Below are positions 1 to 5,786 of a stretch of 9,903 bases of DNA, piece by piece. A program made the position numbers and the translations under genes. Location: NCBI GenBank assembly GCA_946055175.1, contig CAMGET010000023.1, positions 1 through 9,903 on the forward strand. Direction: 5' to 3'. The notes beneath the pieces are model-generated. The model had not been told where the DNA came from. It was given only the letters and a program-made list of their open reading frames with translations, and did no database searches. Numbering within the stretch: the stretch's first letter is position 1; every line of letters begins with the position of its first letter. This DNA comes from an uncultured Roseburia sp. (GTDB lineage Bacteria; Bacillota; Clostridia; Lachnospirales; Lachnospiraceae).

Positions 1-1334
1 CAGTGAAAGCAGAGTATCTGCACAGGAAACGCCTGGTGCTGGCATTTGCGGCAGCTGTACATAGCGGTATGCTTTTGGTGTTAAAATATTCTGCATTTTT
101 TACAGAAAACGTAAATACAGTACTGCCTCTATTGAAAGCACCGGTGCAGATTCTGATACCGGAATATGTGATGCCAATCGGAATCTCCTTTTTTACGATG
201 CAGGCGGTTTCCTATGTATTTGATGTTTACCGGGGAACCATAAAAGCGGATGATAATATTTTAAGACTGGCGCTTTTTATGAGCTTTTTCCCGCAAATTG
301 TGGAAGGACCGATTTGCCGGTATGAGCAGACTGCGGATTCTCTCTGGAAGGTTTCCAAAATAGAACATAAAAATCTGGTATTTGGTCTGCAGCGAATCCT
401 TTTTGGAATGATGAAAAAAATAGTAATAGCAGACCGCCTGAACCCATTAATTGAAGAGGTTTTCACAAACTTTGAAAATTATGATGGCGGAATTGTTGCC
501 ATTGCCGGGGTGTGCTACACGATTCAGCTCTATATGGAATTTTCAGGAACGATGGACGCGGTGATTGGAACGGCTCAGATTTTTGGCGTGAAGCTTCCTG
601 AAAACTTTGCAAGACCATTCTTTTCAAAGACCATTTCCGAGTTTTGGATGCGATGGCATATTACGTTGGGTGCGTGGTTTAAGGATTACATTTTTTATCC
701 GGTTACCTTATCGAAACCGGTGAAAAAAATCACTTCAAAATTAAAGAAAAAAGTAAGCAGTCATTTTGCTTTGGTAGTTGCAAGCGCGATAGCGCTGTTT
801 CTTGTGTGGTTCTGTAACGGTTTGTGGCACGGAGCTGCATGGAACTATATTTTCTTTGGAATGTATCATTTTGTTTTAATATTGACAGGGAACATTATTG
901 AGCCAATTGTAAAACAAATGAAGAAGGTTTTCCGCATCAATTCGAGCGGGTGGTGGTATCAGGCGCTTCAGATACTTCGGACAAGTATCTTAGTTGTAAT
1001 TGGTGAAATCTTTTTCCGCGGACATGGTTTGAAATCAGGTCTAATTATGGTCAAAAAAATGCTGACAGAATTTTCGCTTGCCGGGTTTCATATAGAAACA
1101 ATGGAAGTATTGGGACTCGATGGATATGATATTGGCATCGCCTGTGTGGCAATCCTGTTTGTGTTTGTCACAAGTGTCATGAAGGAACGTGGCATAGAGA
1201 TTCGGGAATCCCTTGCAAAGCACAATGTGGCGATTCGTTGGGCAGTGATGTATGCTTTGATTTTGTTTATTGTTATTTTTGGCGCATATGGACTGGGATA
1301 TATACCGGTGGACCCAATTTATGCGAATTTCTAA
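1..1334 (+). CDS. MBOAT-family membrane O-acyltransferase (AlgI/DltB-like), 5' end missing
   Basis: This is a polytopic membrane O-acyltransferase of the MBOAT family, which passes acyl groups (often acetyl or D-alanyl) across the membrane to surface polymers. The visible part is 443 codons in the frame beginning at base 3. Family members are normally about 470-500 residues and begin with further membrane helices, so the GTG at base 3 is probably internal and the true start lies left of the window. Visible hallmarks are PIGISFFTMQ (about residues 58-67 of the fragment), SFFPQIVEGPI (94-104), EFWMRWHITLG with His219, and NGLWHGAAWNYIFFGMYH with the conserved catalytic-type His276. The usual FSGYSDMAIG motif reads FSGTMDAVIG here. 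Hydrophobic helices continue to the C-terminus. An SGNH-like protein follows after 16 bases, the standard partner arrangement for this family. The family call is secure; the substrate is unknown. Confidence 0.93.
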   Translation, partial: VKAEYLHRKRLVLAFAAAVHSGMLLVLKYSAFFTENVNTVLPLLKAPVQILIPEYVMPIGISFFTMQAVSYVFDVYRGTIKADDNILRLALFMSFFPQIVEGPICRYEQTADSLWKVSKIEHKNLVFGLQRILFGMMKKIVIADRLNPLIEEVFTNFENYDGGIVAIAGVCYTIQLYMEFSGTMDAVIGTAQIFGVKLPENFARPFFSKTISEFWMRWHITLGAWFKDYIFYPVTLSKPVKKITSKLKKKVSSHFALVVASAIALFLVWFCNGLWHGAAWNYIFFGMYHFVLILTGNIIEPIVKQMKKVFRINSSGWWYQALQILRTSILVVIGEIFFRGHGLKSGLIMVKKMLTEFSLAGFHIETMEVLGLDGYDIGIACVAILFVFVTSVMKERGIEIRESLAKHNVAIRWAVMYALILFIVIFGAYGLGYIPVDPIYANF

Positions 1335-1350
1335 AAGGAGAGAACTGTTT

Positions 1351-2319
1351 ATGAAAGATAAATTAAAGCAAGGCATAATAAACATGGTATTTCTCTTTGT
1401 ATTACTGGGCTTACTGGTTTTTGTATCAAGGGTGTTTCAGCCCAAAAATAATACGGAAGCAGCCGGAATGGAGGACGTGGCGGCAAACGGAATCTTAGGA
1501 GAACCTGAGAATTCGATTGATGTCCTGTTTATTGGCGACAGTGTCACTTACTGCTCTGTGATTCCAAATCAAATTTGGCGGGATTATGGGATTACGTCCT
1601 ATGTCTGCGGAACCTCTTTACAAAAGCTCTATTATTCGAAGGAATTTTTGCATAAGGCATTTGAAACGCAGTCCCCGAAGGTAGTGATGTTAGAAATGAC
1701 ACCGGCGTACAGCAACTTTATGTATCAGGAAAATTATAAAACCACATGGGAACGACTGCTTCCGGTATTTCGCTATCATGACAGGTGGAAGGATTTTCTC
1801 GCGGCAGGAAAGCCGGATGCCACTTTATATGTAGAATACACGCATCAGGAAATCAATAAGGGATATTATTACAGCCCGGCGATTGAAGCAGTGGAACCGA
1901 AAGAATATATCAATGTGACCGATGAAGCTGCTGATATGCTTTCAGATTGCAAAAAAACGCTATTGGATATCAAAGCATTCTGCGAGGAACGGGATGTGGA
2001 ATTAATCTTATTTAGCGCACCGAGTGCAGCAACCTGGCGGCCGGAGTACCATAATGGGATAGTAAAATTTGCACAGGAAGAGAACCTTACTTATTTTGAT
2101 ATGAATTACATGACTGAGGAAGTCCCGATTGACTGGTCAAAGGATTCCTTTGATGGTGGCGACCATCTAAACTACGATGGGGCAAAAAAGACTACCGCAT
2201 ACCTGGGTAAGTATCTAAATGAAATGGGCATTTTTACAGATAAAAGAAACGATGCAGAATATCAGAGTTGGAATGAGACACAGAAGAAATTTTATGATGA
2301 GGTTGTGGGAGAAAAATAA
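1351..2319 (+). CDS. Membrane-anchored SGNH-hydrolase-like protein, partner of the MBOAT acyltransferase
   Basis: The protein is 322 residues and probably acts outside the membrane, completing acyl transfer to a surface polymer with the upstream MBOAT protein, as AlgX/AlgJ or DltD do; the exact role is inferred. An uncleaved signal anchor spans about residues 8-28. Block I of SGNH enzymes is LFIGDSVTY, with candidate nucleophile Ser64. CGTSLQ (86-91) fits block II, and SFDGGDHLNYDG near the C-terminus supplies Asp268 or Asp271 and His272, followed by the HLN..G pattern typical of acyltransferase-associated SGNH proteins. The ATG at 1351 is chosen because AAGGAG at 1335-1340 sits 10 bases upstream; in-frame starts further left lie inside the preceding gene. 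The gene begins 16 bases after the MBOAT stop, so the two are co-transcribed, and a terminator follows its stop by about 10 bases. Confidence 0.88.
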   Translation: MKDKLKQGIINMVFLFVLLGLLVFVSRVFQPKNNTEAAGMEDVAANGILGEPENSIDVLFIGDSVTYCSVIPNQIWRDYGITSYVCGTSLQKLYYSKEFLHKAFETQSPKVVMLEMTPAYSNFMYQENYKTTWERLLPVFRYHDRWKDFLAAGKPDATLYVEYTHQEINKGYYYSPAIEAVEPKEYINVTDEAADMLSDCKKTLLDIKAFCEERDVELILFSAPSAATWRPEYHNGIVKFAQEENLTYFDMNYMTEEVPIDWSKDSFDGGDHLNYDGAKKTTAYLGKYLNEMGIFTDKRNDAEYQSWNETQKKFYDEVVGEK

Positions 2320-2329
2320 AAGACAAAGG

Positions 2330-2362
2330 AGTGCTTTGGAGTTGTTTTCAAAGCACTTTTTT
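2330..2362 (+). terminator. Intrinsic terminator after the acyltransferase pair
   Basis: AGTGCTTTG (2330-2338) pairs perfectly with CAAAGCACT (2349-2357); wobble and A-T pairs can extend the stem by three more pairs around a short TTGT loop. The stem is followed at once by a run of T (2357-2362). It begins 10 bases after the SGNH gene stop and ends the plus-strand unit. Confidence 0.92.
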
Positions 2363-2364
2363 CA

Positions 2365-2393
2365 TGCAACGAAAAATCTCTATTTTTTATCTA
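2365..2393 (+). promoter_or_regulatory. Possible ECF-sigma-type promoter remnant
   Basis: TGCAAC at 2365-2370 matches the -35 element recognised by many Firmicute ECF sigma factors (TGAAAC/TGCAAC type). TATCTA at 2388-2393, after a 17-base spacer that contains A and T runs, keeps the TCTA part of the usual CGTCTA -10 element but has TA in place of CG. It lies about 50 bases upstream of a sigma-factor start fragment, where an autoregulated ECF promoter would be expected. The two changed bases suggest either decay or a chance match. Confidence 0.4.
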
Positions 2394-2412
2394 ATAAATG
2401 TAAGCAAGAAAA

Positions 2413-2426
2413 GTTATCCGGATAAC
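2413..2426. repeat. Perfect 14-bp palindrome GTTATCCGGATAAC
   Basis: Both halves (GTTATCC and GGATAAC) are exact reverse complements with no spacer. It sits between the ECF-like promoter and the RBS (GGAGG, 2434-2438) of the sigma remnant. The position would suit a dimeric repressor site, but no T-run follows, so it is not a terminator. Its function is unknown and chance is possible. Confidence 0.6.
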
Positions 2427-2442
2427 AGCAGATGGAGGAAAC

Positions 2443-2511
2443 ATGGAACGATTAGTAAAAAAAGCACAAAAGGGCGATGCGGAAGCGTTTATTGCGCTGA
2501 TAATGAAATAG
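2443..2511 (+). pseudogene. N-terminal remnant of an ECF-type RNA polymerase sigma factor
   Basis: The ATG at 2443 has a good RBS (GGAGG at 2434-2438, 4 bases away) and opens 22 codons reading MERLVKKAQKGDAEAFIALI, then Met-Lys-stop. This opening, with its K-KGD-AF--LI pattern, is the characteristic start of sigma-70 region 2 in Firmicute ECF sigma factors, which normally run about 160-190 residues. Everything after residue ~20 is absent: the next bases belong to a different protein in another frame. The gene is therefore a broken start, probably made by a deletion whose join lies near 2502-2515. A 22-residue peptide could still be translated but would not have sigma activity. The family call rests on a short match and is strong in pattern rather than length. 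Confidence 0.72.
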
Positions 2512-2837
2512 GAAAAGCCGGAGTAGGAATGAAATCTGTTCAGATTTCACCGGTGGAAGTAACCCTAAATCCGATTAATACGAAAGAGGAGGAAGGACTT
2601 GTAATTTATTCTGTTATACTGGATGCTAAGGGGCATAAACTGGAGTCAGGCAGCATGGATTCTCCGGATGTGTATGCAATTGGTGATAGCGATATTTCTA
2701 CTTTGTACGTCTATGTATGTGAATGGGATGAATATATGGATATTAAGGGATTGGCATTGGAGGAGGACGTGAGTTTATTCCAAAACGCATTGGAGGAATG
2801 TGCGTTATACAAAAAGGTGATTGATACAATAGAATAA
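2512..2837 (+). pseudogene. C-terminal fragment of a probable sigma-linked DUF4179/anti-sigma-type protein
   Basis: A reading frame runs through the deletion join and stops at 2837. From the ATG at 2529 it gives 102 residues, soluble and acidic, beginning MKSVQISPVEVTLNP and containing short beta-strand-like stretches (LVIYSVILD, STLYVYVCEW). The phrase 'SVQISPVEVTL' resembles the C-terminal extracellular domain of DUF4179-type proteins, which are encoded directly after ECF sigma genes in many Lachnospiraceae. There is no signal anchor or DUF4179 N-terminal part. With the sigma start just upstream, this reads as the surviving tail of the second gene of that operon. GGAG at 2520-2523 is 5 bases before ATG 2529, so the tail could be translated, but that may be accidental. 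The frame can be opened back to a GTG at 2331, but that part lies over the terminator and the sigma start, so it is not a real N-terminus. The family link is from memory of motifs and is moderate. Confidence 0.6.
2530..2549. repeat. Inverted repeat over the start of the remnant reading frame
   Basis: TGAAATCTG (2530-2538) and CAGATTTCA (2541-2549) are exact 9-base reverse complements separated by TT. In RNA the last pair would open, leaving a GTTC loop and an 8-bp stem. The repeat overlaps the ATG at 2529 and would partly hide it. It may be chance within coding sequence (codons for Lys-Ser-Val-Gln-Ile-Ser). Confidence 0.5.
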
Positions 2838-2847
2838 AAAACGATAA

Positions 2848-2884
2848 GAAAACAGGTGCCCCGTAAGGGAGGCACCTGTTTCCT
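2848..2884 (-). terminator. Intrinsic terminator of the symporter gene, possibly bidirectional
   Basis: AAACAGGTGCC (2850-2860) pairs perfectly over 11 bases with GGCACCTGTTT (2871-2881) around a 10-base loop. On the minus strand the stem is followed by TTTTCTTATCG and then more T, a reasonable release tract, and it begins about 29 bases after the symporter stop. On the plus strand the trailing T-run is short (TTT then CC), so termination there would be weaker, but the hairpin sits 12 bases after the remnant frame's stop and may serve both converging directions. Confidence 0.85.
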
Positions 2885-2909
2885 ATGTAAATGTGTTTAG
2901 TGGAACATG

Positions 2910-4448
2910 TTATGAGTTCTCTGTTTTTTCGTCCCAAACAGGAACGGAGGTTCCTGCTACCTCAGAAGTAAAAGGTGTGCCATCGTTCTTATCAAAATGA
3001 GCGGTGGCTCTTTTCACATATTTAAAGCCGAGGTAGAGAAGCGGTATATTGCAGTAAGCAATCAGAATATTTGCAAAATCGGACAGATTCCACAATGCGC
3101 TTAAATCCATACCTGCGATGCTGGTTAAGACACCAAAGGAAATAACCACGAGGCAGAGTACCCGGATAAAGTTAATGAAGGCTTTGTTGGTTGAAATACG
3201 GTTTGCGCAGATTTCTGCAAAGGAGATGAAGCCTAACAGACAGGTAAAGGCAAACAGTCCAAAGCAAAGAGAAATCAAAAGAGAAACAATCGTATTAAAC
3301 GCAGTGCCCGGTGCAAGCTCGGTTGCGGAGGCAAGGTATTTTGGAAGCTTGCCTAAGTCAAACCATGCATTGGCTGCATCGGTCTGCCATACACGTCCCA
3401 TGATAACCACAAATCCGGTTAAAGTACAGATTACCATCGTATCTAAGAAGACACCAATGGACTGCACACAACCCTGTGTACATGGATGCTTAGAATCTGC
3501 AGCTGCGGCTGCCATGGTCATGGTACCCTGGCCGGCTTCGTTTGACATTAAGCCACGTTTTACACCCTGAACCAAGGCAATACCAAAGGCTCCGCCAAAC
3601 ACAGCTTCCGGTTTAAATGCTTCTGTAAAGACTGCATAGAAGAACCAAGGGATGCGGTCAAAGTTTACAACGATAAGAACCACAACCGTTGCAACATAAA
3701 TCACTGCCATAACAGGAACCAGAAGGTCTGTTAACTTTGTTAATTTCTTAATTCCGCCGAAGGATACTGCAATTGCAATTGCAATCAGGACAACGAAGGA
3801 AATCCAATACAGGGAAGAATTGGTAGGAATGGTTTTTCCTGTAAGTGTTTCTGCAATTTGTCCTACTGCAGAAATGGTATTAAATCCCTGTGCCGGGAAG
3901 CATAATAATGCGTAAATAATGTAAATAATAGAAAGAACTATACCGGCGACAACAGAACCTTTCAACAGACGCTTGCCATAGAAAGCCAGTCCACCGACAT
4001 ATTCGTTATCTTTTTTCTCTTTAAAAATCTGGGCAAGGGTAGACTCGGTATAGGCTGTTGCCATACCAAAGAATGCAGATACCCACATCCAGAACAGGGC
4101 TCCCGGCCCACCAATGGAAATTGCACCGGTAACACCTAAGATATTACCGGGACCTACACGCATCGCAGTAGATAGGAAGAAGGCTGCAAGAGGTGTGATA
4201 CCGATAGCGGTTGCTTTGGAATTTTTTAAGATGCGAAGACCTTCCTTAAATTTGCGAACCTGAATAAATTTTAAACTACAAGTAAAATAGATTCCTGAGC
4301 CAATCAGTAAAATGATTGCCAGGGAAAAGTTTCCCAGAATCGGGATGTTTGCATACCAGTCAAGATTTGTCGGGAAGTCCCAGAACAAGTCAGAAATCAC
4401 CTGGATTTTTTCGCAAACAGCATTAATGACATCAAAAAGTGCTTGCAT
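2910..4448 (-). CDS. AGCS-family sodium:alanine/glycine symporter
   Basis: This 512-residue inner-membrane protein should import small neutral amino acids (alanine or glycine) with sodium. The family signature GGPGALFWMWVSAFFG (residues 113-128) matches the sodium:alanine symporter pattern. SNEAGQGTMTMAAAAAD (302-318) with HPCTQG..QS.GVFLDT just after is the second conserved block. About ten or more hydrophobic helices are visible, and length is slightly above the usual 450-500 because of a polar C-terminal tail. Two usually invariant stretches differ: the expected VGTGN reads VGPGN (Pro100) and NEAGMGSAP reads NEAGQGTMT, so the substrate may not be alanine. ATG at 4448 is chosen because AAGGAGGAG (4455-4463) sits 6 bases upstream; the frame is open 40 codons further but those residues are unlike the family. 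The gene is transcribed alone, divergent from the amidohydrolase. Confidence 0.94.
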   Translation of the reverse strand: MQALFDVINAVCEKIQVISDLFWDFPTNLDWYANIPILGNFSLAIILLIGSGIYFTCSLKFIQVRKFKEGLRILKNSKATAIGITPLAAFFLSTAMRVGPGNILGVTGAISIGGPGALFWMWVSAFFGMATAYTESTLAQIFKEKKDNEYVGGLAFYGKRLLKGSVVAGIVLSIIYIIYALLCFPAQGFNTISAVGQIAETLTGKTIPTNSSLYWISFVVLIAIAIAVSFGGIKKLTKLTDLLVPVMAVIYVATVVVLIVVNFDRIPWFFYAVFTEAFKPEAVFGGAFGIALVQGVKRGLMSNEAGQGTMTMAAAAADSKHPCTQGCVQSIGVFLDTMVICTLTGFVVIMGRVWQTDAANAWFDLGKLPKYLASATELAPGTAFNTIVSLLISLCFGLFAFTCLLGFISFAEICANRISTNKAFINFIRVLCLVVISFGVLTSIAGMDLSALWNLSDFANILIAYCNIPLLYLGFKYVKRATAHFDKNDGTPFTSEVAGTSVPVWDEKTENS

Positions 4449-4479
4449 AATAAACTCCTCCTTAAAATAGTTACTACCT

Positions 4480-4488
4480 AATATAGCA
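4480..4488 (-). promoter_or_regulatory. Extended -10 promoter for the symporter gene
   Basis: Read on the minus strand, this is TGCTATATT, an extended -10 (TGn plus TATATT). The -35 region 17 bases upstream (TGTTCA) is poor, as is common for extended -10 promoters. Predicted transcription would begin about 25 bases before the symporter start codon, just upstream of its RBS. It lies in the 85-bp spacer shared with the divergent amidohydrolase gene. Confidence 0.5.
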
Positions 4489-4533
4489 CAACTCAATTTA
4501 AATGAACAGAAAAAATGAAAGGAATTGAAGGAT

Positions 4534-5718
4534 ATGTTGGAAAAATTGCTGATAAAGCAGGGAAACATTCACAATGCAGTTCAGAAAGAAACGTTCGTTG
4601 CGGACATCCTGATTGAAAATGGAAAAATTGCGAAAATTGCAGAAATGATAACAGGACCGGCTATAAATGACGCTGATTTTCTGGACGCATCCGGATACGA
4701 TATTTATCCCGGATTTGTGGATGCACACTGCCATCTTGGCTTGGATGGTTATGCAGTAGAGTTTCCGGGACAGGACTTTAATGAAATGGGAGACCCCGTG
4801 ACTCCCCAGCTTTCTGCCATAGATGCAATAAATCCACAGGATAAAACCTTCCAGATGGCAAGAGCAGGTGGCGTTACCTGCGTCGCAACAGGCCCGGGCA
4901 GTTCGAATGTAATAGGAGGAACTTTTTGTGCGATAAAAACCTACGGCCATCGGATTGACGATATGATTGTGAAAGAAAAAGTAGGAATGAAAATTGCATT
5001 TGGAGAAAACCCTAAAAACTGTTATAAGGACAAAGGAGTTTGTTCCCGGATGAGCATTGCAGCGAAGCTTCGGGAAGAACTTTACAAAGCAAAGTATTAT
5101 GAGAAAAAGATGATGGCAACCGGTTATCCGGATGAGACAGATTATAGCAGGCTTCCTGCTTATGATGCCAAAATGGAAGCACTTCTTCCGGTGATTCGAG
5201 GGGAATTGCCGCTAAAAGCCCATGTACACCGGGCGGATGATATTTTTACAGCAATCCGGATAGCCAGAGAATTCGGGCTTGATCTTCGACTTGACCATGT
5301 GACCGATGGAGCGTTGATTGCAGAGGATTTGGCGAAAGAAGGGTATCCCGTAGCGGTAGGGCCTTCCTTTGGTCATGCTACAAAATTTGAATTAAAGAAT
5401 AAGGATTTTACGACACCGGCATTGCTTGCAAAAGCGGGCTGTCAGGTTTCCATCATAACGGATTCACCGGTGATAGAAGAGAAGTATCTGCCGCTTTGCG
5501 CGGGGAGGGCAATTCACGAAGGACTGGATGCATTTACCGCATTGCAGGCAGTCACAATGAATGCCGCAAAGCATATCGGAATTGAAGGGCGTGTAGGCAG
5601 TATTGAGGAGGGAAAGGATGCAGATTTTGTGATTTTAAAGGGAAATCCGTTTGCGGTAGATACAAGAATTCTGTATACAATTATAAACGGGAAAATCGTG
5701 TATTCTGATAAAAAATAG
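4534..5718 (+). CDS. Metal-dependent amidohydrolase (imidazolonepropionase/dihydroorotase-like superfamily)
   Basis: This is a 394-residue cytosolic hydrolase of the amidohydrolase superfamily, which uses one or two metal ions to cleave amide or cyclic amide bonds. An N-terminal beta-sandwich (ILIENGKIAKIAE) leads to GFVDAHCHLG, whose His65 and His67 form the metal-binding HxH. KAHVHRADD gives His230 and His232, LDHVTDG gives His255, and IITDSPV gives the catalytic-type Asp310. The C-terminal sandwich returns at GSIEEGKDADFVILKGNPF, typical of the family. All main ligands are present, so it should be active. ATG 4534 is preferred: AAAGGA (4518-4523) lies 10 bases upstream, whereas the in-frame TTG at 4525 is almost on top of that site. 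It faces away from the symporter gene across 85 bases. The substrate cannot be told from sequence; a link to the symporter's cargo is inference. Confidence 0.9.
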   Translation: MLEKLLIKQGNIHNAVQKETFVADILIENGKIAKIAEMITGPAINDADFLDASGYDIYPGFVDAHCHLGLDGYAVEFPGQDFNEMGDPVTPQLSAIDAINPQDKTFQMARAGGVTCVATGPGSSNVIGGTFCAIKTYGHRIDDMIVKEKVGMKIAFGENPKNCYKDKGVCSRMSIAAKLREELYKAKYYEKKMMATGYPDETDYSRLPAYDAKMEALLPVIRGELPLKAHVHRADDIFTAIRIAREFGLDLRLDHVTDGALIAEDLAKEGYPVAVGPSFGHATKFELKNKDFTTPALLAKAGCQVSIITDSPVIEEKYLPLCAGRAIHEGLDAFTALQAVTMNAAKHIGIEGRVGSIEEGKDADFVILKGNPFAVDTRILYTIINGKIVYSDKK

Positions 5719-5721
5719 CGC

Positions 5722-5751
5722 TTTACAGATAGGAAGGCATCGGGGTAAAAT
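5722..5751 (+). promoter_or_regulatory. Possible sigma-A promoter before the DUF362 gene
   Basis: TTTACA (5722-5727) and TAAAAT (5746-5751) are close to the TTGACA and TATAAT consensus with an 18-base spacer. Predicted transcription starts near 5758, about 29 bases before the start codon at 5787. It begins only 4 bases after the amidohydrolase stop. No terminator separates the genes, so read-through is also likely. Confidence 0.45.
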
Positions 5752-5786
5752 AAGGTATATCTTTGGGCGAAAAGGAGACGGATACC

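Noticed and set aside
2219..2425. A 68-codon plus-strand frame across the SGNH gene end and terminator
   Set aside because: It overlaps the gene end in another frame, reads through the terminator hairpin and shows no RBS.
2331..2837. A 168-codon open frame starting from GTG, as one new gene
   Set aside because: Its first ~60 codons run over the intrinsic terminator, the leader and the sigma-factor start in a different frame, with no RBS before the GTG. Only the part after ~2512 looks like protein.
3118..3570. A 150-codon plus-strand open frame inside the symporter gene
   Set aside because: It is antisense to a well-supported symporter, is low in hydrophobic pattern and has no recognisable domain.
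3768..3786. Short tandem repeat GCAATT repeated about three times
   Set aside because: It encodes Ile-Ala repeats in a membrane helix of the symporter; simple codon repetition, not a regulatory or CRISPR repeat.
4498..4950. A 150-codon minus-strand open frame over the start of the amidohydrolase
   Set aside because: It is antisense to the conserved HxH region of the hydrolase and has no family features; a shadow frame.
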